DNA from: Candidatus Saccharimonadota bacterium
GTDB taxonomy: Bacteria > Patescibacteriota > Saccharimonadia > Saccharimonadales > Saccharimonadaceae
Direction of reading: 5' to 3'
Length of the DNA: 62,747 nucleotides
Assembly (NCBI GenBank): GCA_900555675.1
Contig: UNSN01000001.1
Location: 1-62,747 of the forward strand
Position 1 is the stretch's first letter, and each line of letters opens with the position of its first letter. This document shows, in pieces, positions 43,977 to 52,503 of the stretch. The notes beneath the pieces are model-generated. The model was not told the origin of the DNA. It saw only the letters and a list, made by a program, of their open reading frames with translations, and made no database searches. The position numbers and the translations under genes were made by a program.

Positions 43977-44891
43977 CTACTTATAGAACGACCTCTGATC
44001 CACTCTGACGTCTATATACCCTGGCTTCGCGCCATTGTTATCCAAATAGCTCAAAGTAACTATCGCCTGATTAACCTGAGCCTGAGCAGACCTATCTACC
44101 GTCATACGAATCTGAGTCTCCCTGCCCTCGACCCTAAACCAAACTTGGCGTACGGTATTAGCCGGCAGAATAACCTCTGAAACATTCATTTTGTGTTGCG
44201 AAAATTCAGACACGGCTTGACCAAGGAAGCTCAAGAATTGACGATTGATAACTTCTTGACCACCTCTAGTTGGCAGGCCACTCTCATCACGAACAGCAAC
44301 CGTAGGTGCGGCAAAATAATTTTGCTCAAAAGTAACACCGCTATCATCAACAAAATAAATCTTATCCCCAGAAGACCACTGAGCCACCGGCTGCCTAAAC
44401 GTCAATTTAATAGCTGATCGCGCTAGAAAATCTCCCTCCACGCGAATGTTTTTTACCTCAGGAGCTTTCTGTAAAAAGAACTGCTTTAGGTCATTATTAT
44501 TGAGGAAAAACCGGAACCTCTCCGCTGGATGAGCGCTGTAATACTCATTAAGAACGCCCACGTATTTATTAGCGTTACTGGAACTTTTTGCGTCGGGAGT
44601 TTGGACTGAAATATTGATTGTCAATTGAAACAAAAGAAATGTCACAATAAGCAGACTTACCGCAGTCGCAAGCATTTTTCGCAGTACACTGCGGCGTTTC
44701 TTCACCAATTCGTGCGTCTCAAGTCTCTCAGAAGTCTCCAAAGGAGAGGATGTTTGGCGGCTATTAAGCGTCCTGTTCCGACGATACGATTGGGCGGGCA
44801 AATCCTCATAATTCTCAGTCCGACGACGCGCCGCGATTTCTCGACGGCTTAGATTCTCGTCCGATTTTTTCTTAGAGAAGGGGAATTTCAC
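43977..44891 (-). CDS. ftsQ: FtsQ/DivIB-type cell division protein
   Basis: 304 residues: a basic cytoplasmic N-terminus (about 1-70), one membrane segment (74-93), a POTRA-like domain (about 125-190, including FFLQKAPEVKNIRVEGDF and LTFRQPVAQW), then the beta domain. It connects FtsL/FtsB-type proteins in the divisome. The start overlaps the murG stop by 4 nt. Last gene of the cluster; ftsA and ftsZ do not follow. Confidence 0.88.
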   Translation of the reverse strand: MKFPFSKKKSDENLSRREIAARRRTENYEDLPAQSYRRNRTLNSRQTSSPLETSERLETHELVKKRRSVLRKMLATAVSLLIVTFLLFQLTINISVQTPDAKSSSNANKYVGVLNEYYSAHPAERFRFFLNNNDLKQFFLQKAPEVKNIRVEGDFLARSAIKLTFRQPVAQWSSGDKIYFVDDSGVTFEQNYFAAPTVAVRDESGLPTRGGQEVINRQFLSFLGQAVSEFSQHKMNVSEVILPANTVRQVWFRVEGRETQIRMTVDRSAQAQVNQAIVTLSYLDNNGAKPGYIDVRVDQRSFYK

Positions 44892-46057
44892 TTTCGCCTA
44901 CCCTGCCTTCGCACCGTAGTAAGAATAATCTTCGCCATATCTTTAGCTGCGTTTGGCTTGGCAAATTTACCGAAGTTATCACCCAGACCTTTAAGAATTT
45001 TCTGAGATTTTAATACGCCAATTATTTTTCGTGCCAAGATTTGATTGTCCTTATCCAACTCGTCTTCAGAAACTATCAACGCCGCTAATGCGTCCTGGTA
45101 AACTTTAGCGTTTTTCAATTGATGCCCGCCTGTCAAATGGCCGTTAGGGATGATGATTGTCGGTTTATGTAGCGCCGCCAATTCCAAAAGAGTGGTCGCC
45201 CCTGCCCTGGTCACGACTATATCTGCCGCCGCCAAAACTTCCGCCATTCCGTTGTGAACAAACGCCTGCAGCCGCCAGCCTTCTCGCTCGTCGGTTTGCT
45301 TGAGAATTTCTTCATATTGCTGATTTCCCGATATCAAAAATACCGAAGCCTCAGAAAGCAGGTTTTCCCTAATTGCTACAATCGCGGAATTAATTCGACC
45401 TGCTCCGAGTCCACCGCCAGTGATAACAACCAGCGGTTTATTGACATTAAAGCCTAATTTTTCCTTCAATTCTTTCCTCTCAGCCTCAGAATATGGATGG
45501 AATTCTGGCGCAACTGGAATGCCAACATATGAAGCTTTTTCCGGTGGATAATTGTAATATTCAAGCGGTGCGCCCGTGCCGATAGCTTTTGCGAAGGGAC
45601 TCAGCAAGCGATTCGTCAAACCTGGATGCGCGTCAGAATCATGCAGAACCAACGGGATTCTTAATAGCCGAGCCGCATAACCAACTGGCAAACAAACATA
45701 TCCACCCTTAATAAAAATAACGTCTGGACGCCACTTCATAAGCTTAAATAAACTCTGGAAAAATCCAACCATCACCTTAAAACCGTCGCGCAAATTTGGA
45801 AATAAAATTGACGGATGTAAATGAAACGAGATGCTTTTTCCGTGATATCGGCGTAATTTTCCAGCAATAATCAAATCGACCGGAATATTTTCATCGAACT
45901 TAGCAAAAATCCCGCGTGCGCTGGCGCCAAATTTTTTATCGCACCAAAAACGAAGCTCGTGATCACCAGTTTTCTGTAATTCTCTAAATACGGCTACCAC
46001 TGGCGTAACGTGTCCGCCTGAGCCGCCGCCGACCGCTAAGATCTTGGCCACTTTCAC
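44888..46057 (-). CDS. murG: UDP-GlcNAc:lipid I GlcNAc transferase
   Basis: 389 residues, GT-B fold. The N-terminal GGGSGGHVTP (9-18) binds lipid I; the C-terminal half has VITGGGLGAGRIN and RAGATTLLELAALHKPTIIIPN for UDP-GlcNAc. Makes lipid II on the inner face of the membrane. The start at 46057 is forced by the GGGSGGH motif, so it overlaps the end of ftsW by 74 nt in another frame. About 30 residues longer than E. coli MurG, mostly within the first domain. Confidence 0.95.
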   Translation of the reverse strand: MKVAKILAVGGGSGGHVTPVVAVFRELQKTGDHELRFWCDKKFGASARGIFAKFDENIPVDLIIAGKLRRYHGKSISFHLHPSILFPNLRDGFKVMVGFFQSLFKLMKWRPDVIFIKGGYVCLPVGYAARLLRIPLVLHDSDAHPGLTNRLLSPFAKAIGTGAPLEYYNYPPEKASYVGIPVAPEFHPYSEAERKELKEKLGFNVNKPLVVITGGGLGAGRINSAIVAIRENLLSEASVFLISGNQQYEEILKQTDEREGWRLQAFVHNGMAEVLAAADIVVTRAGATTLLELAALHKPTIIIPNGHLTGGHQLKNAKVYQDALAALIVSEDELDKDNQILARKIIGVLKSQKILKGLGDNFGKFAKPNAAKDMAKIILTTVRRQGRRK

Positions 46058-47276
46058 CCTCCTCTAATGCTTTATGTGACGTATATTTGGAAATTTGAAA
46101 AACTAAACCTAGCGCTGCCGCGATAAATAACATGCTTGTACCGCCATAACTTAATAACGGCAATGGGATTCCAGTAAGTGGCGCTAATCCTGTCATTGCG
46201 GCGATATTCAGTATCACGTGAGAAGCAATCCAGCCAAAAATTCCCGCCACAATTAGCCGCAACGTTACGTTTGGAAGCCTCGCGGCTACATGCAAAATTG
46301 ATAGTAGCAACGCCGTAAATAGCGCCAATATAGCCATTAAACCGACAAAGCCAAACGTTTCTCCCATGACAGCAAAAATTGAATCGTTAGTCGCCTCTGG
46401 AAGATATCCTGTCGCCTGAACGCTTTTGCCAATTCCAAGCCCCAGAAGCCCGCCAGAGCCAATCGCAATTCTGGCCTGCTGAATGTGATAATTCTTGTTC
46501 TCCTGACTACTCGTCCCTTTGTGACTATCGCCTTGCACGAAAGTCATCACGCGCTCAATTCGGTGTGGCGACGTAAAAATCATCACCAAACCACAAAGTG
46601 CAACAATCGCCAGAATCTTCTTGAAAATCTTCCAATCAATTCCAGCCACCAAAATCATTGATAAAATAATCGCTATCAACGAAATTCCCGTTCCCAGGTC
46701 TTTTTGCAAAAACACAATCATCAGTAGCGACAAGCCGGAAATAATGCCCAGCGGAATGATAGTTTCCTGAACATCGTTCAATTTTCCCTGTTGCGACCGA
46801 CGCCCTAAAAATCCCGCCAAAAACAACAGCACGCCATATTTGAGCAATTCTGACGGCTGGAAACTTCCCAGTACGCCCAATTGGAACCATCGATACGCAC
46901 CGTTAGTTTCTTGCGCAAATGACAAATGAAGCACCGCGCCCGAGAGAAATAGTAAAATACATAGCGCAAATCCAGCGTAAAGAATGTATTTTGATCTCTC
47001 ACCAATAAACCATTTGTACGGCGTAAAGTAAAACGCAGAAAAAGCCACGATGGCAATAAATACACTCGTCAGCTGCTTACCAAAGAAATACGTATCGCTA
47101 TAATTCGTGCCGTAAGCATAATTCATCACGTTGGCGCGTTGCGGCCCCAGCGCATACATAACAATCAGCCCAAGTAGCAACAAAAGTCCCATATAAAGCA
47201 CAATCTGGTACATCGGCCGGTGACTTCTAACCGGCTGAGCGATAGATTGACGACTTTTGGCGACCGAATTACGCAA
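45984..47276 (-). CDS. ftsW: FtsW/RodA-family peptidoglycan polymerase (SEDS)
   Basis: 430 residues with about ten membrane segments. SEDS features: WFQLGVLGSFQPSELLKYGV, QKDLGTG, the large loop between helices 7 and 8, and the C-terminal PLLSYGGTSMLF. Its position with ftsI and murG favours FtsW over RodA. A ~35-residue basic tail (SGRRRLRRTR) is encoded by the DNA shared with murG. Confidence 0.93.
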   Translation of the reverse strand: MRNSVAKSRQSIAQPVRSHRPMYQIVLYMGLLLLLGLIVMYALGPQRANVMNYAYGTNYSDTYFFGKQLTSVFIAIVAFSAFYFTPYKWFIGERSKYILYAGFALCILLFLSGAVLHLSFAQETNGAYRWFQLGVLGSFQPSELLKYGVLLFLAGFLGRRSQQGKLNDVQETIIPLGIISGLSLLMIVFLQKDLGTGISLIAIILSMILVAGIDWKIFKKILAIVALCGLVMIFTSPHRIERVMTFVQGDSHKGTSSQENKNYHIQQARIAIGSGGLLGLGIGKSVQATGYLPEATNDSIFAVMGETFGFVGLMAILALFTALLLSILHVAARLPNVTLRLIVAGIFGWIASHVILNIAAMTGLAPLTGIPLPLLSYGGTSMLFIAAALGLVFQISKYTSHKALEEGESGQDLSGRRRLRRTRYASGSRI

Positions 47277-48306
47277 TATGACCTCCAGCGAGCGCCAGCA
47301 TCACACCAATAAACGCCATCACGCAGCCAATAACCCAGAAGCGCATCGTCACTTTAGTTTCTGGCCAACCAATCGCCTCCAAGTGATGATGAATCGGCGC
47401 AGATAAGAAAATCTTTCTCTTAAACAGCTTCTTGCTGACGATTTGAGCCAAGCTTGATCCCGCCTCAATTACAAATAGCAAACCAATCACAGGAAGTAGG
47501 AGCAAAGAGTCGGTCAGCATTGCCACAACGCCCAAACACACACCATAAGCAAAACTTCCAACGTCGCCCATGAAGAATCGAGCTGGATAAATATTGAACC
47601 ACAAATAACTCAAAAGCACTCCGACAACCGTAAAGCAGAATCCCGCCAATATGACATGTTGTTGCAATAAAGCAATTACACCAAACGCCCCAAAGCTAAT
47701 ACCGAGCAGTCCGCCCGCCAGCCCGTCCATTCCGTCAGAAATATTAACAGCGTTGCCAGTAGCCACCACCGCAAATGCGAACAGCGGAACTATCAACCAA
47801 CCAATATTCACCTCGCCTACAAACGGCACGTGGAAACTTGCCACGCCCAGTTTGGCAAAGAAAAACCAACCAAGCACCACGCCAATCAACGTGATCAGCG
47901 CAAACTTCACTGGACTACGAAGCCCAGCGGCGCCGCCACCCAAACCACGCAGATTGATGATATCGTCAATCAGCCCGACAATTCCGCCACCAACCAACGC
48001 TGCCAGAGGAAGCCAGGTCTGCGCTCGGTCTAAATTGAAGAAAATCGTCACCACAAAGATTGAAATTACGCCAATTACTCCAGCCATCGTCGGAATGTTT
48101 CGCCGCAATTTTGCCGCTTGGAATTTGGCAAAAACCTTTAGCTTTTTCCCATCAGTACTTTCCGACCTTTGGCGCTTCCAGAAGCGATATCGATAAGCGA
48201 AAAACGTATAAATTGGCGTTAAAAACATCGCTAGTAAAAACGCGCCGACGCTCAGTAAAAACACGTGCGTCAATTCATTGGTCATTGTTTGTAAAGCTAT
48301 TCCCAT
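47269..48306 (-). CDS. mraY: Phospho-MurNAc-pentapeptide transferase (lipid I synthesis)
   Basis: 345 residues, about ten membrane segments. The catalytic motifs are readable: LIDDIINLRG, NISDGMDGLAGG, FMGDVGSFAYG, and the HHH motif APIHHHLEAIGW. It moves phospho-MurNAc-pentapeptide to undecaprenyl phosphate. Overlaps ftsW by 8 nt. The start may be codon 1 or the Met at codon 8 (MTNELTHV). Confidence 0.96.
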   Translation of the reverse strand: MGIALQTMTNELTHVFLLSVGAFLLAMFLTPIYTFFAYRYRFWKRQRSESTDGKKLKVFAKFQAAKLRRNIPTMAGVIGVISIFVVTIFFNLDRAQTWLPLAALVGGGIVGLIDDIINLRGLGGGAAGLRSPVKFALITLIGVVLGWFFFAKLGVASFHVPFVGEVNIGWLIVPLFAFAVVATGNAVNISDGMDGLAGGLLGISFGAFGVIALLQQHVILAGFCFTVVGVLLSYLWFNIYPARFFMGDVGSFAYGVCLGVVAMLTDSLLLLPVIGLLFVIEAGSSLAQIVSKKLFKRKIFLSAPIHHHLEAIGWPETKVTMRFWVIGCVMAFIGVMLALAGGHIA

Positions 48307-48308
48307 AT

Positions 48309-50054
48309 TTATTCCTTTGGTGCTATTTTCATATAATCAATCATCCAGTTGGATATATCTGTAAAAATTGGTCCAGCGTGAAGATTTCCTTGCAAATTAA
48401 TCCCCTTGCCTGGAGCCGCTACACGTACCATTATGACATATTCGGCGCCATTTTTTCCACCGCCATAACCAATATATGTAGCAATCGTCTCCTTCTGAGT
48501 GTAAGCGCCATTAACCACCGCTTCAGAAGTACCAGTTTTTCCGCCAATTTCATAGCCAGATTTGTCACTCTTTGATAGGAATGAAGATCGGCGCGCTGTC
48601 GTTAGCATCGTTCGCATCTGTGATGACGTACCGCCGCTTACAGTTTGGCGAATGGCTTTATTTTCCGACGATTTCAGATTGCCAGATTCGTCAATTGTGC
48701 CGACGAGAATGGTTGGCCTGTAATATTGGCCTCCGTTAACTAGCGACGAAAATCCAGCCGCGACTTGAACCATAGTCAAGTTCATACTTTGCCCGTAGGT
48801 CATAGCCGAATAGCGAACCTCATTTCCCTCAGCGCTATCTGGCGGATAAATATAGCCCGAAGCCTCGCCCAGCTCAATTCCGGTTTTGGTGCCAAAGCCA
48901 AATTTATCGTGATAATATTCGTACAAAGTCTGGCGAGCCGGCAAATTAATCTGCGAACCATTTCCTAATTTTCGAATCGCGGTAATCGTACCGACGTTGA
49001 GCGAATTGTTAAACGCACCTTGAATCGTCATCGTGCCGCCCAAACCTCTCAAGACATTACACATCGTGCGGTCAGCGACTTTAATACAATCGGTATTATT
49101 ATACGTGCTGGACGGAGTAATAACACCCTTGTCAATTGCCGTAGCGAAACTAAAGGACTTGATAATCGAACCCGGCTCAAACGGCACCATCGACGCGCTA
49201 TCCACAAACACCGACCCGTTTTTCTGCTTGGCAAAATCCGCTGGATTATAAGTCGGATAATTCGCCATTGCCAGAACTTGACCGTTTTTCGGATTCATAA
49301 CAATCACACTTCCCTCAGTGGCGCCAGCTGCTTCGACTCCTTTTTTCAATGCCAATTCAGTCTGATTCTGGATATTCCTATCCACCGTCAGCGCTAAATT
49401 GTCACCAGATTTCGCCTCGATTCGCATATTATTTTTTCCAACCGTCAAAGGTATATTCCTTACGTCAGTTACAGATTGCAATAGCCCGTCCCGACCCTTA
49501 AGCTGCTTATTCAAAGAGCCTTCGACGCCATATTGACCTTCGCCAGCCGCATTCACAAATCCAAGCACGTGCGCGCCCAGTTCGCCCTCAGGATAATTTC
49601 GAATAGAACTTTGCTGATACAACACACCCGCAAAGTTTTTCTTTTTCAATTTTTCCGCTTGAGTTCTGGTGATATTTTTCGCTAAAACTTCATAGCGCGA
49701 CTTTTTATTATTGAGCCGTTCAGATACATTTTCCGTCATTTCACCACCAGCAATTTCCCTCAAACTATCAACAAGCTGGCTCCGCTCTTTATCGTCAATC
49801 GACTGCGGGTCCGCAATCACCGTATAGACCGCCCGATTAAGCACCACAGGAACTGGCGTTTTACCGTCCATCATGTAAATTTTCCCGCGCTCTGCAGGAA
49901 TGATAAATTGACGCTGCTGACTCGCCCGCGCTAATTCCGTATATTTGCCATATTGCAAAATCTGCAATTGAAATAATCGCAACACAAAAGCTGCCATCAC
50001 TACTAGTAAAGCGATGGCTAACCAACCAGTTCTTGAACGAATAAGCCGCTGCAT
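48309..50054 (-). CDS. ftsI: Class B penicillin-binding protein (FtsI/PBP3-type transpeptidase)
   Basis: 581 residues: a membrane anchor (about 9-30), pedestal domain, and transpeptidase domain with the active-site SxxK in FEPGSIIKSFS, the SxN-like region in YGQSMNLTMVQ, and KTGTSEAV. It cross-links septal peptidoglycan with FtsW. It lies 2 nt upstream of mraY. No PASTA domain. Confidence 0.94.
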   Translation of the reverse strand: MQRLIRSRTGWLAIALLVVMAAFVLRLFQLQILQYGKYTELARASQQRQFIIPAERGKIYMMDGKTPVPVVLNRAVYTVIADPQSIDDKERSQLVDSLREIAGGEMTENVSERLNNKKSRYEVLAKNITRTQAEKLKKKNFAGVLYQQSSIRNYPEGELGAHVLGFVNAAGEGQYGVEGSLNKQLKGRDGLLQSVTDVRNIPLTVGKNNMRIEAKSGDNLALTVDRNIQNQTELALKKGVEAAGATEGSVIVMNPKNGQVLAMANYPTYNPADFAKQKNGSVFVDSASMVPFEPGSIIKSFSFATAIDKGVITPSSTYNNTDCIKVADRTMCNVLRGLGGTMTIQGAFNNSLNVGTITAIRKLGNGSQINLPARQTLYEYYHDKFGFGTKTGIELGEASGYIYPPDSAEGNEVRYSAMTYGQSMNLTMVQVAAGFSSLVNGGQYYRPTILVGTIDESGNLKSSENKAIRQTVSGGTSSQMRTMLTTARRSSFLSKSDKSGYEIGGKTGTSEAVVNGAYTQKETIATYIGYGGGKNGAEYVIMVRVAAPGKGINLQGNLHAGPIFTDISNWMIDYMKIAPKE

Positions 50055-50075
50055 ATTGCTTATCTTATTATATCA

Positions 50076-50417
50076 CTATTGAGCGTAATGCGTTTCAGTT
50101 GTCGTCATAGCTGAAGCGACATTGCTATTCTTCACCTTCTCTAACGCCGTCAGACGCGCATTCTGCACTTCCAATTCTGACTTTTTTGCGCTTAGTTCGG
50201 TGATTTTTGTATCCAGACTCTGAGCTTCATAGCCGTAAGCCGTGAGCCTGGTTGCCTGAGTAAGATAAATCAAGCCCAGTACTGTAATCATCAATGCAAC
50301 TAGCACTGTATGAGCAACAGGACCAAGTTTGACCTGAGACTGAAAACGTGTAGAATTCTGATTTCGGCGCAATTGACCGTGTGAACGTCGTGAAGTAAAT
50401 GTGGTGGTGTTTGTCAT
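50076..50417 (-). CDS. ftsL: FtsL-like division protein
   Basis: 113 residues: basic cytoplasmic tail, one membrane segment (about 33-53), then a short coiled coil (SLDTKITELSAKKSELEVQN). The size, topology and place directly before ftsI are those of FtsL. Sequence conservation in this family is low, so position carries much of the assignment. Confidence 0.8.
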   Translation of the reverse strand: MTNTTTFTSRRSHGQLRRNQNSTRFQSQVKLGPVAHTVLVALMITVLGLIYLTQATRLTAYGYEAQSLDTKITELSAKKSELEVQNARLTALEKVKNSNVASAMTTTETHYAQ

Positions 50418-50459
50418 TTGTCTCTATCTTTTATGTTTATATTTGTATTTAGCATAACA

Positions 50460-50497
50460 AACCAGCCCGCCCGTTAAAGACAGGCTGGTTTTTCTAT
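50460..50497. terminator. Hairpin between the micro-ORF and ftsL
   Basis: AACCAGCC (50460-50467) pairs with GGCTGGTT (50483-50490). The T run is good on the plus strand (TTTTTC) and short on the minus strand (TTTG), so it may only attenuate dcw transcription. Confidence 0.55.
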
Positions 50498-50519
50498 ATA
50501 TTCCGGAATACGCTTTAGT

Positions 50520-50591
50520 TTAGCCGCGGCGTACTGAAACAGTCTCTGCCTTGTCTGTATTCTGGAATTCTACTTTGATGTGGATTGGCAT
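50520..50591 (-). CDS. 23-residue micro-protein MPIHIK..., between rsmH and ftsL
   Basis: ATG 50591 preceded by GAAGGAGG (about 50597-50604), the best ribosome binding site in the cluster. The product begins MPIHIKVEFQNTDK and ends SVRRG. It follows the rsmH stop by 23 nt and precedes a hairpin. It shares the MPIxIK start and strong translation signal with the 30-codon ORF at 29079. I do not recognise it. Confidence 0.55.
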   Translation of the reverse strand: MPIHIKVEFQNTDKAETVSVRRG

Positions 50592-50614
50592 ATTGTGCCT
50601 CCTTCTTTTTTGTT

Positions 50615-51535
50615 TTATTTTTTCACGGCGTATCGAAATTTTGCACTTCGACTACGCGGATTGTGAACATCTTCAGTTCCAGACACCGGTTTTTTCTCTG
50701 GAACAATCAGCTCAGCCTCATAGCCAGCCGCCGCTTGCTCCGAAAAGTAACGCTTGATCAATCTGTCTTCCAAGCTATGAAAACTAATTATTCCTACTCG
50801 CCCGTCCTTATTAAGTAAGCGTGGCAAAAGTGGCAATAGTTCTTCAATCAGCTTAAGTTCGCGATTGACTTCAATGCGTAGCGCCTGAAAGGTACGAGTC
50901 GCAGGATGATGCTTCATGCTACCGCGACCAACGGTTTGCTTGATCAGATCAGCCAGCTCAGTCGTTCCCTGAATTGGTCGAGCTTTTACAATTGCCTGTG
51001 CAATTCGCCTTGCTCGCCCGGGATTTTCTTCGCCGTAACGAATAATCAGTTGCGTCAAATCATCAACCGAATACGAATTGACAATATCTGCCGCTGTAAT
51101 TTCCGTCCGATTGTCCATCCGCATATCAAGCGGACCATCAAATCTGAACGAAAAACCTCTCTCTGCTCTGTCAAGCTGCGGTGACGACACCCCCAAATCA
51201 GCCAAAATCACGTCAAACTTACGCCCCTGCTTGACCAAATCTTGCGCCGCACTCACAAAATCTTTGTGAATTAAAGTTACGCCTTTTTCAGCCAAATCAC
51301 CCAATGTCTTAATCGCGTTTTCGTCGCGATCGACTAACACTGAGCTCAAGTAATTATCCGTCCTATTTAAGAATGCCCTGGCATGGCCGCCATAGCCAGC
51401 CGTCAAATCGAGGTACGACTCGCCTTCGACTGGCTGCAGCTTGCTAAGGGTTACCTCCAAAAGTACGGGAACATGAATCGGTTCGCTCGCTTGGAGTTCT
51501 TCCGACTGTGGTGGATGTTCTTTAATACTCATCAT
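50615..51535 (-). CDS. rsmH: 16S rRNA (cytosine1402-N4)-methyltransferase
   Basis: 306 residues: HVPVLLEV at the N-terminus, SAM motif YLDLTAGYGGHARAFL, VLVDRDENAI, DLGVSSPQLDRAERGFSF, and the conserved ISFHSLEDRLIKR near the end. It modifies the P site of the ribosome. TATAAT ends 6 nt before ATG 51535, so it has its own leaderless promoter and is not simply cotranscribed with mraZ. Confidence 0.96.
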   Translation of the reverse strand: MMSIKEHPPQSEELQASEPIHVPVLLEVTLSKLQPVEGESYLDLTAGYGGHARAFLNRTDNYLSSVLVDRDENAIKTLGDLAEKGVTLIHKDFVSAAQDLVKQGRKFDVILADLGVSSPQLDRAERGFSFRFDGPLDMRMDNRTEITAADIVNSYSVDDLTQLIIRYGEENPGRARRIAQAIVKARPIQGTTELADLIKQTVGRGSMKHHPATRTFQALRIEVNRELKLIEELLPLLPRLLNKDGRVGIISFHSLEDRLIKRYFSEQAAAGYEAELIVPEKKPVSGTEDVHNPRSRSAKFRYAVKK

Positions 51536-51541
51536 TATTCC

Positions 51542-51547
51542 ATTATA
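51542..51547 (-). promoter_or_regulatory. -10 box of leaderless promoter for rsmH
   Basis: Minus-strand TATAAT (preceded by CTG) ending 6 nt before ATG 51535. Confidence 0.6.
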
Positions 51548-51558
51548 CAGAAATAATG

Positions 51559-51793
51559 CTCGAGATCACCTAACTGGATATTTAATTCTGGCTTTTTTGT
51601 ATTTGTGTTCTGTTTGTTTTTGTTGTCTTAGAGTGGAAATTTATTGATTGTCAGTAACAACCATGTTTTCCAAAGAGACTTATGTGTGAGGTGGAGTTTT
51701 TTTGGGAGGTGTTTGAGGAAGGTGCGTTGCCGTTTTTAATGTGGAGCAAATTGCCACATGCCATTTTCAAATACCCAGATAGTTGATCTCGAG
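51559..51793. repeat. 10-bp inverted repeat framing the mraZ-rsmH gap
   Basis: CTCGAGATCA (51559-51568) and its exact complement TGATCTCGAG (51784-51793) lie at the two ends of the 291-bp gap. Inside is a hairpin ATGTGG...CCACAT (about 51739-51759). No ORF is seen. Confidence 0.5.
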
Positions 51794-51826
51794 AGGTTTT
51801 AATTGTTAAAGTGCTTAGCTAATCTA

Positions 51827-52195
51827 CTATTCCGCATTCTCGGCCGCTATTAGCCGAAAATATTCCCCTGCTCGCACAGCAACGACTTCTCTGTCAATTC
51901 CAGCGTAGTCGAGCAAATGCTGCTCAATCGTCACTCGTCCTTGTTTTTGGTCGAGCGCCGATGCGGTTTTACCTCGTCGGAATTTAACGTTCAGGTCGGC
52001 AACCCGCTCATCCAGAATACTTCCCGTTAGAGCGCTTTCCACTTCCCGATCCCAGATTTGCTGTGGATACAAGTGGAGATATTTGCCAAACCCGCGAGTT
52101 AGCACGACACCTGATGCAAATTCTGCCCTGAGTTCAGCCGGAATCGTCAAGCGTCGCTTGTCGTCCAACTTACGCTCAAAGTAATCTGTCTGCAC
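51827..52195 (-). CDS. mraZ: MraZ transcriptional regulator
   Basis: 122 residues, somewhat shorter than the 140-150 usual. Two AbrB-like halves: DDKRRLTIPAELR (11-23) and the second copy KQGRVTIEQHLLDYAGI. It binds repeats upstream of its own gene and controls the dcw cluster. GTGGG-type boxes in its promoter fit autoregulation. Confidence 0.93.
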   Translation of the reverse strand: MQTDYFERKLDDKRRLTIPAELRAEFASGVVLTRGFGKYLHLYPQQIWDREVESALTGSILDERVADLNVKFRRGKTASALDQKQGRVTIEQHLLDYAGIDREVVAVRAGEYFRLIAAENAE

Positions 52196-52276
52196 GTCGT
52201 CCTTCCTTCGTGGTAGATTAGTTGTTTTTTGTAGTGGATGTTTGTTTTTTGTTGGTGATTTTCCATCAACTTTCGT

Positions 52277-52318
52277 TCCACTGACTCCACTATACTACCC
52301 ACACCTACCCACTTGCAA
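52277..52318 (-). promoter_or_regulatory. mraZ promoter with MraZ boxes
   Basis: On the minus strand TTGCAA (52313-52318), 18-bp spacer, TATAGT (52289-52294). GTGGG at 52308-52312 and 52298-52302, 10 bp apart, lie in the spacer. GTGGA follows at 52286-52290 and again at 52277-52281. MraZ proteins bind such direct repeats. Confidence 0.75.
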
Positions 52319-52352
52319 GCCCTTTTTATGACTTTTTACCCATTTTTGCATC

Positions 52353-52385
52353 AAATAAAAACTTTTCCACATTTTTGTGGAAAAG
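52353..52385 (-). terminator. Minus-strand terminator upstream of mraZ
   Basis: A perfect 9-bp stem CTTTTCCAC/GTGGAAAAG (52362-52370 and 52377-52385), followed on the minus strand by TTTTTATTT (52353-52361). No minus-strand gene lies within 970 bp upstream; it either shields mraZ from antisense read-through or ends an unannotated RNA. Confidence 0.8.
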
Positions 52386-52468
52386 CCTAGTGTTGAGTTG
52401 ATATAAGCCGACGCTATTTAATAGTTTTGGGCAATGGATTAGCACTTAAAGTTATTTCAGACCAAATT

Positions 52469-52497
52469 TCGACAGCTCACCCCTGTTGTGATACAAT
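52469..52497 (+). promoter_or_regulatory. Promoter of the metalloprotease-like gene
   Basis: TCGACA (52469-52474), 17-bp spacer, TACAAT with upstream TGA (52492-52497), ending 6 nt before ATG 52504. Confidence 0.6.
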
Positions 52498-52503
52498 GCA
52501 GAT

